DNA of 64,000 nt from Bacteroidia bacterium (GCA_030427905.1 JAUICL010000001.1:434001-498000), one strand, 5' to 3'; positions 51,251 to 61,800 are shown, counted from the stretch's first letter. The notes: generated by a model from the letters alone, not told the origin. Made by a program: numbers and translations.

Positions 51251-54200
51251 ATGTCTAAATTTCTTGAATACAAAGGGCTAAACCTACCGAATGTTGCTGA
51301 TTCACTTTTGGAAAAGTGGGATCGCGAAAAGACATTTGAAGAAAGTGTAAACGCCAGATCAGAGTCCAATTCCTACGTGTTTTACGAAGGCCCACCTTCG
51401 GCGAATGGAATGCCGGGGATTCACCACGTGATGGGTCGAACGATTAAGGACATCTTTTGTCGATATAAAACGCTGAAAGGATTTCGCGTAGAGCGAAAAG
51501 CCGGCTGGGATACACACGGTCTGCCAGTAGAACTCGGCGTTGAGAAGGAACTTGGAATCACCAAGGAAGACATCGGCAAAAAAATCAGCGTAGAAGAATA
51601 CAACCAGGCTTGCCGAAAAGCCGTGATGAAATACACAGGTGTTTGGAACGACCTGACGCGTAAAATGGGGTACTGGGTAGACATGTCTGATCCATACATC
51701 ACCTACGACAATAAATACATGGAGTCGGTGTGGTGGCTACTCGGAGAGCTTTACAACAAAGACCTGCTTTACAAGGGCTACACCATTCAACCATACTCAC
51801 CAGCTGCTGGTACGGGTCTCAGTACCCACGAACTCAACCAGCCTGGGACTTACAAGAATGTGAAGGATACTTCGGCTACAGTTTTGTTCAAGCTAAAGGA
51901 AGCAGGACAGAATTTGCTCGCTGATCTTACTGGAAACAGTGCGCTGACCTACCACATGGTGGCCTGGACCACTACTCCATGGACTCTGCCATCGAATACT
52001 GCCCTGGCTGTAAACCCGAAAATCGACTACCTGGTAATTGATTCCTTCAATCAATACACGGGTGCCCGCATGGGTCACGTCGTGGCTGCGGATCTACTTT
52101 CAAAACAGTTTTCAGGAAAATTTGCCGAAGCGGAAGATCCATCTGAGATGGATGGCTACGCCCACGGCGACAAAAAAATACCATACCGCATCATCGGGAA
52201 GACTACGGGTAAGAATCTTACGGGACTCTTCTACGAACAGCTCCTGCCTTACACCCTTCCAATGGAAGACGTGGACAAAGCATTCCAAGTTATACCAGGA
52301 GACTTCGTTACCACGGAAGACGGTACTGGGATTGTTCACATCGCGCCGACATTCGGTGCCGACGATGCCAAGGCTGCCAAGGAAGCCGGTGTTCCGCCGA
52401 TGTTGATCGACGATGGGCAGGGCAATCCTGTTCCTTTGGTTGATCTCCAAGGTCGGTTTGTGAAGGCGATGGGTGATGAGCTCGGTGGGAAATACGTCAA
52501 GAACGAGTACTACGCTGAAGGCGAAGCACCCGATAAGTCAGTTGATGTATTGATTTCTATCAACTTGAAGGAAGAAAACAAGGCGTTTAGAATTGAAAAA
52601 TACGAGCACAGCTACCCACACTGCTGGCGTACCGATAAACCCGTTCTTTATTATCCGCTCGATTCGTGGTTTGTGAAGTCCACAGCCAAGAAAGATCGAC
52701 TCATTGAGCTCAATAAAACTATAAATTGGAAACCGGAGAGTACCGGAACTGGCCGATTTGGGAACTGGCTCGAGAACTTGAATGACTGGAACCTTTCGCG
52801 TTCTCGCTTCTGGGGTATTCCTATCCCGATTTGGAGAACGGAAGATGGTACCGAAGAGCGCTGCATTACTAGTGCCGAAGAGCTGAAGCAAGCTTGTGCG
52901 GAAGCGGTCGCTGCTGGAATGATGGATGCCAACCCGATGGAAGCCTTCAAGCCAGGCGATATGTCGGAGGAGAACTACCAGACCTTTGACCTGCACAAAA
53001 ATCACGTCGATAAAATCACCTTGGTTTCTCCTTCTGGAAAACCAATGAAGCGCGAAGCTGATCTCATCGATGTGTGGTTCGACTCGGGATCCATGCCTTA
53101 CGCCCAGTGGCACTACCCATTCGAAAACAAAGAGAAAGTTGATAATGGAACGGCTTACCCGGCAGACTTCATAGCCGAGGGAGTGGATCAAACTCGTGGT
53201 TGGTTCTTTACCCTCCACGCGATCTCTACGATGGTATTCGACCAAGTGGCCTACAAGGCAGTTGTTTCAAACGGGCTCGTGCTTGACAAAGACGGCCAGA
53301 AGATGAGTAAGCGCCTTGGGAACGCTGTGGACCCATTTGAGACCCTGGCAACTTTTGGCCCAGATGCTACCCGCTGGTACATGATCTCAAATGCACAGCC
53401 TTGGGATAACCTTCGATTTGATACAAACGGGATTACCGAAGTTCAGCGAAAATTCTTCGGAACCCTTTACAATACATACGCCTTCTTCGCGCTTTACGCC
53501 AATGTAGATGGATTTAAGTACGAAGAAGCTGACATCGCTTTGGCTGATAGACCTGAGCTAGATCGCTGGGTTTTGAGCCGATTAAATTCATTGATCGCCG
53601 AAGTAGACGAAGCCTACGAGCAATTTGAGCCCACAAGAGCGGCTCGATTGATCCAGGATTTTGTGACGGAAGAATTGAGCAATTGGTACGTGCGTCTTTG
53701 CCGAAGAAGATTTTGGAAAGGCGATTACGGACAGGACAAACTTTCGGCTTACCAAACGCTTTACCAATGTCTTGAAGCCGTGGCAATCATGTCATCGCCA
53801 ATTGCACCGTTCTACATGGATCAGCTCTACAGCGATTTGGATAGTGTTACAGGTCGCGGGGGTAAGAAGTCGGTGCATTTGGCCGATATGCCGAAAAGCA
53901 ATACGAGCTGTATTGACACTGACTTGGAGCAAAAAATGAACTTGGCCCAGCGCGCTACCAGCCTTGTTCTCGGACTGCGAAAGCAAGAGAAGATCAGGGT
54001 GCGACAGCCTCTACAAAAAATCATGGTGCCTGCTATTGATGCTGATTTTGAGCGTCAGATGAAGGAAGTGAGCCAGTTGATTTTGAATGAGGTGAACGTA
54101 AAGGAGCTCACCTTCATGGATGAAGACAACAACATGTTGGTCAAGCAGATCAAGCCCGATTTCAAAAAGCTTGGGCCGCGTTTTGGAAAACAGATGAAGG

Positions 54201-54670
54201 CTGTAGCCGGAGCCATCCAGGCCATGGATCAAGATGGAATCGCTGAATTGGAACGCTCAGGAACTTTCGGGCTGAATATTGATGGGGAATCTGTTGAAAT
54301 TACATCTGAAGATGTGGTTATTTCCACCCAAGATATTCCGGGATGGTTGGTTTCATCTGATGGGGAGATTACACTTGCTCTAGATATTGAGATTTCAGAC
54401 GAGTTAAGGCAAGAAGGACTGGCACGAGAGTTGGTTAATAGGATTCAAAACCTGCGAAAAGATTCCGGTTTAGAAGTCACTGATCGCATAGCTGTTAAGG
54501 TCGAAAAACACCAGTTTTTGGATCGAGCAATTGAGAATAATTTGGACTATATTTGCGCGGAAACTTTGGCGGGATCATTAGATTTAGTCGACAAAGTAGA
54601 AGGCGACGACGCAAACAATATTGAATTGGAATCCGAACTTTCAACACGGATTTCGCTAGTAAAAGTTTAA
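51251..54670 (+). CDS. ileS: Isoleucine-tRNA ligase, eukaryote-like type
   Basis: An 1139-residue class I synthetase with editing domain. Catalytic motifs: GMPGIHHVMGRTIKDIF (HIGH variant) and KMSKRLGNAVDPFE. Editing-domain residues appear in WTTTPWTLPSNTALAV. The length and the C-terminal region without the zinc ribbon of E. coli IleRS fit the second, eukaryote-like group, which in some bacteria confers mupirocin tolerance (known of the group, not shown here). Followed after 10 bases by the DksA-like gene. Confidence 0.97.
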   Translation: MSKFLEYKGLNLPNVADSLLEKWDREKTFEESVNARSESNSYVFYEGPPSANGMPGIHHVMGRTIKDIFCRYKTLKGFRVERKAGWDTHGLPVELGVEKELGITKEDIGKKISVEEYNQACRKAVMKYTGVWNDLTRKMGYWVDMSDPYITYDNKYMESVWWLLGELYNKDLLYKGYTIQPYSPAAGTGLSTHELNQPGTYKNVKDTSATVLFKLKEAGQNLLADLTGNSALTYHMVAWTTTPWTLPSNTALAVNPKIDYLVIDSFNQYTGARMGHVVAADLLSKQFSGKFAEAEDPSEMDGYAHGDKKIPYRIIGKTTGKNLTGLFYEQLLPYTLPMEDVDKAFQVIPGDFVTTEDGTGIVHIAPTFGADDAKAAKEAGVPPMLIDDGQGNPVPLVDLQGRFVKAMGDELGGKYVKNEYYAEGEAPDKSVDVLISINLKEENKAFRIEKYEHSYPHCWRTDKPVLYYPLDSWFVKSTAKKDRLIELNKTINWKPESTGTGRFGNWLENLNDWNLSRSRFWGIPIPIWRTEDGTEERCITSAEELKQACAEAVAAGMMDANPMEAFKPGDMSEENYQTFDLHKNHVDKITLVSPSGKPMKREADLIDVWFDSGSMPYAQWHYPFENKEKVDNGTAYPADFIAEGVDQTRGWFFTLHAISTMVFDQVAYKAVVSNGLVLDKDGQKMSKRLGNAVDPFETLATFGPDATRWYMISNAQPWDNLRFDTNGITEVQRKFFGTLYNTYAFFALYANVDGFKYEEADIALADRPELDRWVLSRLNSLIAEVDEAYEQFEPTRAARLIQDFVTEELSNWYVRLCRRRFWKGDYGQDKLSAYQTLYQCLEAVAIMSSPIAPFYMDQLYSDLDSVTGRGGKKSVHLADMPKSNTSCIDTDLEQKMNLAQRATSLVLGLRKQEKIRVRQPLQKIMVPAIDADFERQMKEVSQLILNEVNVKELTFMDEDNNMLVKQIKPDFKKLGPRFGKQMKAVAGAIQAMDQDGIAELERSGTFGLNIDGESVEITSEDVVISTQDIPGWLVSSDGEITLALDIEISDELRQEGLARELVNRIQNLRKDSGLEVTDRIAVKVEKHQFLDRAIENNLDYICAETLAGSLDLVDKVEGDDANNIELESELSTRISLVKV

Positions 54671-54680
54671 GACTACGAAC

Positions 54681-55067
54681 ATGGCAGAAGATAAAACGAG
54701 ATATTCTGACGAAGAACTTAAAGAGTTCAAAGAGCTTATTGATAAAAAATTGGCCGATGCTCGCGAAGACTTGAGACAGCTCAAGCAATCGCTATCTTAT
54801 GCCGATGACAACAGTACAAACGATACTGCTTCTAGCTTCAAAATGATGGAAGACGGTTCGGAAACGATGTCGCGCGAAGAAACGGCTCAGCTAGCTTCTC
54901 GTCAAGAAAAGTTCATTAGCCACTTGGAGAATGCCCTTCGACGCATCGAAAACAAAACCTACGGGATTTGCCGCGTTACCGGGAAACTCATCCAGAAAGA
55001 GCGACTCAAACTCGTTCCTCACGCTACTTTGAGCATCGAAGCAAAACAGCAGCAAGATCGACGTTAG
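54681..55067 (+). CDS. DksA/TraR-family protein with degenerate zinc finger
   Basis: A 128-residue protein: an acidic coiled coil (EFKELIDKKLADAREDLRQL), ALRRIENKTYGICRVTGKLI, and a C-terminal LVPHATLSIEAKQQQ. Only one of the four zinc Cys is left (GICRVTGKL), as I recall for Bacteroidota members. It may bind RNA polymerase as DksA does. It lies between ileS and lspA. Confidence 0.9.
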   Translation: MAEDKTRYSDEELKEFKELIDKKLADAREDLRQLKQSLSYADDNSTNDTASSFKMMEDGSETMSREETAQLASRQEKFISHLENALRRIENKTYGICRVTGKLIQKERLKLVPHATLSIEAKQQQDRR

Positions 55068-55740
55068 TAAGTACAGTTCTAGGCAGCTCGCCAAGAAGGC
55101 AATTTGGGTAATTGGTCTCGTTCTCCTGATCGACCAGGCATCGAAGTTTTGGGTAAAAACGCAGATGTATTTGGACGAGTCCATTTCCGTTTTCGGAGAG
55201 TGGTTTTTCATCCACTTTATCGAGAACCCTGGTATGGCTTTCGGTTTTGAGTTTGGTGGTGAGTGGGGAAAGCTTTTCCTAAGCCTTTTTCGAATTGTGG
55301 CGATTGTCTTTATCGCCATTTACCTGCGTGGGCTGATTAAGCAGCGCGCCCATTCCGGGTTTATCATCGCAGTGGCCATGGTGCTGGCAGGAGCTGCAGG
55401 AAACATCATCGATAGCGCATTTTACGGGTTGATTTTCAGCGAAAGCCCGAGATTCTCACCAGAGACGGCTGTTCTGTTTCCAGATGGGGGTGGCTACGCC
55501 GGATTCCTCCACGGCAAAGTGGTCGATATGCTCTACTTCCCAATCATTGACGGACATTGGCCCGATTGGGTTCCAGGTCTCAAAGGACAGCGATTCCAGT
55601 TTTTCAGACCGGTCTTTAATATCGCCGACTCGGCTATCACTGTGGGTATGGCCATCATTCTGATTAATCAGAAGAAATTCTTCAAAGCCGCTGAAAAGTC
55701 TGAAAAAGAAGCGTCAAACGATAAGCTCGAGACCCAGTAA
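55057..55740 (+). CDS. lspA: Lipoprotein signal peptidase, start codon unclear
   Basis: An inner-membrane aspartyl protease that removes lipoprotein signal peptides. The catalytic Asp residues are in AGNIIDSAFYG and FNIADSAITVG. The conserved first-helix motif (VIGLVLLIDQASKFWVK) lies upstream of the first ATG (55165) in the same open frame, so the true start is earlier, yet no ATG, GTG or TTG occurs between the in-frame stop at 55030 and 55165. ATC at 55057 is listed only as the best of poor choices; it would overlap the DksA-like gene by 11 bases. Confidence 0.85.
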   Translation: MDVSKYSSRQLAKKAIWVIGLVLLIDQASKFWVKTQMYLDESISVFGEWFFIHFIENPGMAFGFEFGGEWGKLFLSLFRIVAIVFIAIYLRGLIKQRAHSGFIIAVAMVLAGAAGNIIDSAFYGLIFSESPRFSPETAVLFPDGGGYAGFLHGKVVDMLYFPIIDGHWPDWVPGLKGQRFQFFRPVFNIADSAITVGMAIILINQKKFFKAAEKSEKEASNDKLETQ

Positions 55741-56202
55741 GATCGCGAAGATATAAGTCGCACTCACAGGCCGATCGATAAAGTACAACGCGTCTAGCCG
55801 ACTCGAATTTCCCCCTTCATAAATCACCCCTTCCTGCACATTGTACAGCAAGTCAAGCTGAAAGGTCGAATCGCCTTTATAGATCTTTCCATCTTCGGTA
55901 ATGGTATAGGCTATTTGCGAAGTATACATCGCATTTCCCTTGTAGAGTTTACCGTCTTTATAGGTGTAGGTCAGATCGAATTCCGAACCTGACCCGCCAG
56001 CCATAATCTCATTGCCGCGCACCGTTAGCAAGGCATCTTCAAAATAGTAGCTATATCCGGGAAAAATGCGGCCATTGGCCATATGGAGCACCTGGTCGGT
56101 GATGTAGTGCCCGTTTCCGCGAAATACCTGAAACTGGGCCATTGCCAGCGTGGAGCTGCAAATCAGTGCGAGAAAAATTCCAATGCGGACTGCCAGTTTC
56201 AT
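55714..56202 (-). CDS. Exported protein with MORN-like repeats and C-terminal helix
   Basis: A 162-residue protein with a signal peptide (GIFLALICSSTLAMAQ). The middle has repeats of the type DGKLYKGNAMY, DGKIYKGDSTF and EGVIYEGGNSS, like short MORN units. It ends with a hydrophobic stretch (ATYIFAILLGLELIV), perhaps a membrane anchor. Function unknown. It converges with lspA and overlaps it by 27 bases. Confidence 0.72.
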   Translation of the reverse strand: MKLAVRIGIFLALICSSTLAMAQFQVFRGNGHYITDQVLHMANGRIFPGYSYYFEDALLTVRGNEIMAGGSGSEFDLTYTYKDGKLYKGNAMYTSQIAYTITEDGKIYKGDSTFQLDLLYNVQEGVIYEGGNSSRLDALYFIDRPVSATYIFAILLGLELIV

Positions 56203-56260
56203 AAGGCCAATTTACAGAGAAACGGAATACGGAAAAAGAAGTTGTATTCCTTATGCAAGT

Positions 56261-56454
56261 GCATCGAAGTACAAGTGTTTTTGTAAAATTCTCCCTGAGA
56301 AACCACGCGATACCCCTTCCGCTAATCGCGCGGTAGCGCGAAAACGAATTAAATCAGTTTGCACAAAAGGGCTGCGCTGTGATTTGTAATCCTGCGCTTT
56401 ACGCGAATTTGAATTCAACGACAACCATGGGATGGAAGCCATGGCGTATCCCAA
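56261..56454 (+). repeat. 194-bp direct repeat, copy 1
   Basis: It matches the second copy at 57611-57804 over its whole length without net gaps. The central 83 bases (56339-56421) are identical; the outer parts differ at several sites. It contains a nested hairpin around GATT-TGT-AATC with flanking GCGC words (within GCGCTGTGATTTGTAATCCT). No protein is encoded. It fills most of the 358-base gap between the MORN-like gene and the PadR gene; nothing else is seen there except the PadR promoter. Confidence 0.88.
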
Positions 56455-56546
56455 TATCAGTGCTTTGTGAACTGAGCTTTTTATCCAGAATGCGCTACAC
56501 ACCTTTTCTGGAAGAAATTAAAATTCTTATACCTAAGAAAATTATG

Positions 56547-56554
56547 TATGTTTG
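56547..56554 (+). promoter_or_regulatory. -7 promoter element of the PadR gene
   Basis: TATGTTTG fits TAnnTTTG and ends six bases before the ATG at 56561, so the message would have almost no leader. Confidence 0.5.
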
Positions 56555-56560
56555 TTTGCG

Positions 56561-56899
56561 ATGAGCAAAAACCACTTGTACAAAGGCGGTCTTAGTACGA
56601 TTTTACTCAAAATCCTTTCAGATGAAGGAAGGATGTATGGGTATCAATTGTCGAAAAGAGCGAAGGAGTTGACCAATGGCGATCTCGATATTACAGAAGG
56701 CGCTCTTTATCCAACGCTTCACAAGCTTGAAGCTGAGGGTATCTTGGAGACAGAAATTGAAAAAGTGGGAAACAGAAAAAGAAAGTATTACAAATTGACC
56801 GAAGAAGGCCAATACAAGGCTAGTGAGCGGATCGACGAATTGAAGGAATATGTCATGAACCTTCAAGGGATGTTAAATGGAGGGATGAGCCATGGATAG
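56561..56899 (+). CDS. PadR-family transcriptional regulator
   Basis: A 112-residue winged-helix regulator: LYKGGLSTILLKILSDEGRM, YGYQLSKRAKELT, TEGALYPTLHKLEAEGILE and RKRKYYKLTEEGQ are typical. PadR proteins repress nearby genes in response to small molecules or envelope stress. ATG 56561 is chosen over TTG 56552, which lies in the promoter element. The gene overlaps the next by eight bases, and the pair is flanked by the 194-bp repeats. Confidence 0.93.
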   Translation: MSKNHLYKGGLSTILLKILSDEGRMYGYQLSKRAKELTNGDLDITEGALYPTLHKLEAEGILETEIEKVGNRKRKYYKLTEEGQYKASERIDELKEYVMNLQGMLNGGMSHG

Positions 56900-57587
56900 A
56901 CTGACAGCAGAGCAAGAAAGTGTGATCATTGACTTTTTGAAAAGGTGGGGTTTGGATTCGCCAGAATTGGTGGAAGAGCTACTTGATCACTATTCGCAAA
57001 TGGCGATTGAACAGATGGAGAACGGAATGGAATTCCAAAACGTAGTCGATTCTTGGAAAACCAAAAAGCGGTTTAGAGACCTGAAAAAGATACAAAAGGA
57101 ATTCAAGAAGAGCTTGTCAAAGCTTTGGAAGGAACGAAGACGAAAGGCGGTCATGTGGACTTTCACAGATAAACCCGTATTCATTTTGGCGGGCCTTTTC
57201 TTCTTGATGCTGTTTCTGGTTATAGCCGGAGTCGATGCATCTTATCTCTTTCTCATTATTTGTGTCAAAATTACTTTAATCGGTTTGGCGGTAGTTGCGC
57301 TCGTGAATTTTCACAGACGGCGAAAGAAGCTCGACGGATTTTACCGGATAGCCAGTATGGTGTCTATCAATTCTGTTTGGAGCACGCAGATAATGATGGT
57401 GCTCATCAATAAGCAGCTTGGACTTGATGGAAGAGAGATTTATATCGCAATCCTCTTTGCGCTAATCTTTGCAATAAGCTTTGCGGTAGATATCGCAGCC
57501 ATTAAACTTTTCAAAGTTTATGAATCAGAAACAAAACTTATTTCTGAAGAAGCGATGGCAGAAATAAAACTGCCACCAAGAATCTGA
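56892..57587 (+). CDS. PadR-associated membrane protein of unknown function
   Basis: A 231-residue protein. The N-terminal 90 residues are helical and charged (FLKRWGLDSPELVEELLDHY), reminiscent of the HAAS/DUF1700 domain that accompanies PadR regulators. About four membrane helices follow (for example FILAGLFFLMLFLVIAGV and IAILFALIFAISFAVDIAAI). Such partners often form anti-regulator or stress modules (inference). It overlaps the PadR gene. Confidence 0.78.
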   Translation: MDRLTAEQESVIIDFLKRWGLDSPELVEELLDHYSQMAIEQMENGMEFQNVVDSWKTKKRFRDLKKIQKEFKKSLSKLWKERRRKAVMWTFTDKPVFILAGLFFLMLFLVIAGVDASYLFLIICVKITLIGLAVVALVNFHRRRKKLDGFYRIASMVSINSVWSTQIMMVLINKQLGLDGREIYIAILFALIFAISFAVDIAAIKLFKVYESETKLISEEAMAEIKLPPRI

Positions 57588-57610
57588 CGCTTACCTTACT
57601 TTCGTCCAGC

Positions 57611-57804
57611 GCAGCGATGTACAAACATTTTTGTACAATTCTCATCGAGAAACCACGCGATACATCTTCGGCTATTCTTGCAGTAGCCCGAAAACGAATT
57701 AAATCAGTTTGCACAAAAGGGCTGCGCTGTGATTTGTAATCCTGCGCTTTACGCGAATTTGAATTCAACGAATATCAAGGGCATGAAGCCATGGAGTAAC
57801 CCAA
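57611..57804 (+). repeat. 194-bp direct repeat, copy 2
   Basis: It has the same orientation and length as the copy at 56261-56454, with the identical 83-base core at 57689-57771. In this copy the left end has a perfect hairpin, TGTACAAA-CATT-TTTGTACA, which is decayed in copy 1. It ends at the stop codon of asd. Confidence 0.88.
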
Positions 57805-58803
57805 CTACACTTCAGTCGCCTTACCAACAAATGCTTGCAAAAGCTTCGCAATCTGAACAGCATTGGTAGCCGCACCTTTTCGGAGATTGTCCGAAACCAC
57901 CCACATATTCAAACCATTTTCTTGCGAGAAGTCCCGACGAATTCTCCCTACAAAAACATCGTCTTTGCCTTCTGAAAAACGGGGCATGGGATACACATTC
58001 ACATCGGGATTGTCCTGAACGGTAACGCCTGGGCTTTCGTGAAGCATCTTGCGCACATCGCCCAATTCGTAAGGCTTCTCAAGCGTGAGATTGATAGATT
58101 CTGAGTGTCCACCAACCACCGGTACGCGCACTGCCGTGGCCGTTACTTCGATGTTCGGATCGAGAATCTTTTTGGTCTCATGGGTCAGCTTCAGCTCTTC
58201 TTTGGTGTATCCATCTGCCTCAAAAACATCGCAATGCGGTAGGCAGTTCATATCGATCGGATAAGGATAAACCATCTCAGCAGATTCTCCCTTGCGCTCT
58301 TGTTCGAGCTGCTCAACAGCCGCCTTGCCCGTACCAGTGATAGACTGGTATGTTGAGACTACGACACGCTTTATTCCATACGCTTCATGGATCGGCTTCA
58401 AGGCCATCACCATTTGAATGGTCGAGCAATTGGGGTTGGCAATGATCATATCGCTGGCTTGGAGTTGGTCGCCATTCACTTCGGGTACGATCAGTTTGTG
58501 GTCGGGCGACATACGCCAGGCCGATGAATTATCAATAACTCTGATCCCGGCCTCGGCAAAACGCGGAGCATGCTCCAAACTTACCGATCCACCAGCAGAA
58601 AACAGGGCGATATCGGGTTTTGCAGCAATCGCTTCATCGATGGTGCGCAAAGTGTATTCCTTCCCATCCACTTCTATCTTCTTCCCAGCACTTTTGGCCG
58701 ATGCAACGGCGATAATTTCCTCAGCAGGAAACTGCTTCTCCTTCAATACTTGAAAAATGGTTCTTCCCACCATTCCTGTGGCTCCAACAATTGCTATGCG
58801 CAT
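57805..58803 (-). CDS. asd: Aspartate-semialdehyde dehydrogenase
   Basis: A 332-residue enzyme at the branch to lysine, threonine and methionine. NADP-binding loop VGATGMVGRTIFQVLKE, catalytic Cys in ANPNCSTIQMVMAL, active-site RVPVVGGHSESINL. Full length. It lies alone on the minus strand between the 194-bp repeat and the divergent lamin-tail gene. Confidence 0.96.
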   Translation of the reverse strand: MRIAIVGATGMVGRTIFQVLKEKQFPAEEIIAVASAKSAGKKIEVDGKEYTLRTIDEAIAAKPDIALFSAGGSVSLEHAPRFAEAGIRVIDNSSAWRMSPDHKLIVPEVNGDQLQASDMIIANPNCSTIQMVMALKPIHEAYGIKRVVVSTYQSITGTGKAAVEQLEQERKGESAEMVYPYPIDMNCLPHCDVFEADGYTKEELKLTHETKKILDPNIEVTATAVRVPVVGGHSESINLTLEKPYELGDVRKMLHESPGVTVQDNPDVNVYPMPRFSEGKDDVFVGRIRRDFSQENGLNMWVVSDNLRKGAATNAVQIAKLLQAFVGKATEV

Positions 58804-58875
58804 GCACTATTTCATTTTAAATCTACAGCGCAAAAATACTATATTTAGAAACACAGATCAGGGAAGATCAAGCGC

Positions 58876-61800
58876 TTGTTCGGCATATGGCTTTTGGTAT
58901 TTTGTTTCGCCTTTTTGGCGGTTCAGGGACAGGTGAATGATGATTTTTCTGATGGTGATTTCACGGCAAATCCAGTCTGGTCAGGCGATCAATCGCTTTT
59001 CGTGGTAGCCGACCAAACCCTTAGATCAAATAGCCCCGATGTAGCGACGTATGCTCTGGCTACGGCCAATACGCTGGCTCTCAATACGGCATGGAGCTTC
59101 GATATTAATCTCAACTTTTCGACTTCGGGTGCCAATTACGTCGACATTTATTTAATCGCCGAATCAGCCGTTCTGGTGGATGAACCCGATGGGTATTTCG
59201 TGCGAATTGGTGGGACGAACGACGAGATTTCGTTTTACAAAAGATCGGGTGGATCAGTCGATCTTCTTATCGATGGAGGCGATGGAGTGGTGGGGTCGAG
59301 TAGCAATAATCTTTTTACTATCCGTGCTGAGCGCAGTTCAGAAGGCATTTGGACCATCTACTACGATGAAGATGCCGATGGGGATGAATCTCTGCTAGGA
59401 TCAATTGATGATAACGAGTTAACGACCACCGAGTCCTTTGGATTCCGAATCGTTCAGTCCTCGGCAGCTGGCCCGGTGTTCAACCACTTTTTTGACAATG
59501 TTCTTATCGAAGAAATTCCCGTCGATGAAGACCCGCCCAACCTATTGAGCGCAGTGGCATTAAGCGGCACTGAACTGGAGCTGACCTTTGATGAACCATT
59601 GGACGAAAACTCGGCTGAGTCCACCTCGAATTTTTCCATCGACAATGGGATAGGTCCACCGATCTCAGCCGAGCTGGTAGCTCCAGATCGAGTTTTGCTG
59701 ACGCTAGCGGCCGCTTTGGAATCTGGGTTGGAATACGAAGTGGAAGCCAATGGGGTGGAAGACTTGGCTGGAAATGCGACTTCTGGACAGGTTGCTACGT
59801 TCACGTATTTCGAGATTTCTGAGCCAGCATTTAAGGATGTTCTTTTCAATGAAATTATGGCCGACCCGAGCCCAAGCCAAGGTCTTCCCGAGGTGGAGTA
59901 CATCGAAATCTTTAATCAAAGCGAGAGCTACTTTGATTTGGAAGGGTGGATTTTGGTGAATACCACCACCGAAATGATGCTTCCAAGTTTTATCTTCCAG
60001 CCTGGGCAGTACATCATTATCTGTGATGATGAGAATGCTGCAGAACTTGAGCCTTTTGGCCAAGTTATTGGCCTCCCATCTTTTACGGCTCTGTCCAATG
60101 CGGGTGACAGCCTGACTTTGCTCGCTGATCCAGGCATCATCGACTTGGTGGCATACGACGATGCGTGGTATGGCGATAGTGAGTTTGCTCAAGGGGGGTA
60201 TTCACTGGAGCTTATCAACCCTGAGTCGCCGTGCGGCTCGAGTTCCAATTGGACAGCATCCATGGCAGCCCTTGGCGGTACCCCAGGACAAGTCAATGCC
60301 AGCTTTGATGACACACCCGATCAAACCCCACCTGAAGTCGTTGAGGTGGTGGGTGGGGAAGTTGTACGTGTCTTGTTCAGCGAAACTATGGATGAGAGCT
60401 CCTTGATTGCAGGAGTATACACGATCAGCGGTGGAATCGCGGTTGTAAATGTGGCTCCAAGCGCTGATTTACTTTCAGCCGATTTGAGCGTATCGCCAGC
60501 CCTGGAAATAGGAGAGCTTTACGAAATAGAAATCTCTGGCCAAACCGACTGCTGGGGCAATGAAGTTGTACCGATTACAGAGACGTTTATCATCGGGAGT
60601 GAGCCATTCTACGGCCAGCTGCTGATCACCGAAATCATGGCCGACCCAACTCCTAGCAATGGCCTACCAGAAGCGGAGTACTTTGAGCTGTACAACAGTG
60701 GCCAGAAAGCGATTGAATTGGCCGGTGTACGGCTGAATGATGTGATTTTCTCATCCCCAAAGGTCTTGGCTCCTGGCGATTACTTAGTTTGTGCAAGCGA
60801 AGGGAGCGCATCTGACTTTCTACTTTTTCCGGAAATCTATTTCATTTCAGAGTTAAGCACCACTTACTTCACCAATTCGGGAAGAGACCTTTCCCTGTTT
60901 AATCCATCGGGTGAAGAACTCGATCGTGTCAATTACGACTTGACTTGGTATGCCGATGAAGATGCTTTGGATGGTGGCTATAGTCTGGAGCGGATCAATT
61001 TGATGGAGCCTTGTCGCGGAGGTGATAATTGGCGCGCTTCTACCCATGCCGATGGGGGTACCCCAGGAGAAGTCAATTCGGTAAACTCAGATGAGCCCGA
61101 CCAGAGTCCACCAACCATAACACAAGTCTTCGTGCGGTCTGAATTGTTGATCGAGGTCATTTTCGATGAAGTCCTCGACAGTCTATCGGTGCTCTCTGCT
61201 GAGATCGTGCTCGATCCTGAAGTTGGGATTCTCAACGTGAGATATCTATCAGAAGATCTCCGCATTGTGGAAATTGATTTGGCAGAAGCTCTCGACCCAG
61301 ACCAACGCTACACCATCTCGATCTCCGGAATATATGACTGCAGCGGAAATGAAATGGTTCCCTTGAAAGACCGAGAAATTGGTGTGCCAGTGAGCCCGAG
61401 CGGCGGAGATCTTTTGCTCAACGAGATTCTATTCAATCCCTATACAGGTGGTGTCGATTTTGTGGAGTTGGTAAATGTGGGAAGCGAAATTCTGAGTCTG
61501 GAAGGGGTTGTTTTGGCCAACCAAGACGGCACCGAGCGCATCATTTCTGAAGATCCGGTTTCCATGCTCCCCGGTGAGTACCTAGGCTTGACTTCGAGCA
61601 TGAGCCAAACCATGACCGACTATCCCCAAGGGAGAGAGAAATACCTGTTTGAAATGGAATCCTTGCCGTCTTTTGCAAACTCGGAAGGGTCAGTGGTATT
61701 ACTCGACCCGGATGGTGTAGAACTCCAACACTTTGATTACGAAGAGTCTGATCACCTCGATTTGCTGGTGAGTTTCAAAGGCGTTTCGCTGGAGCGAATC

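Noticed and set aside
56261-57804. Composite transposon
   Set aside because: The flanking 194-bp repeats contain no transposase and no clear terminal inverted repeats or target-site duplication that I can see.
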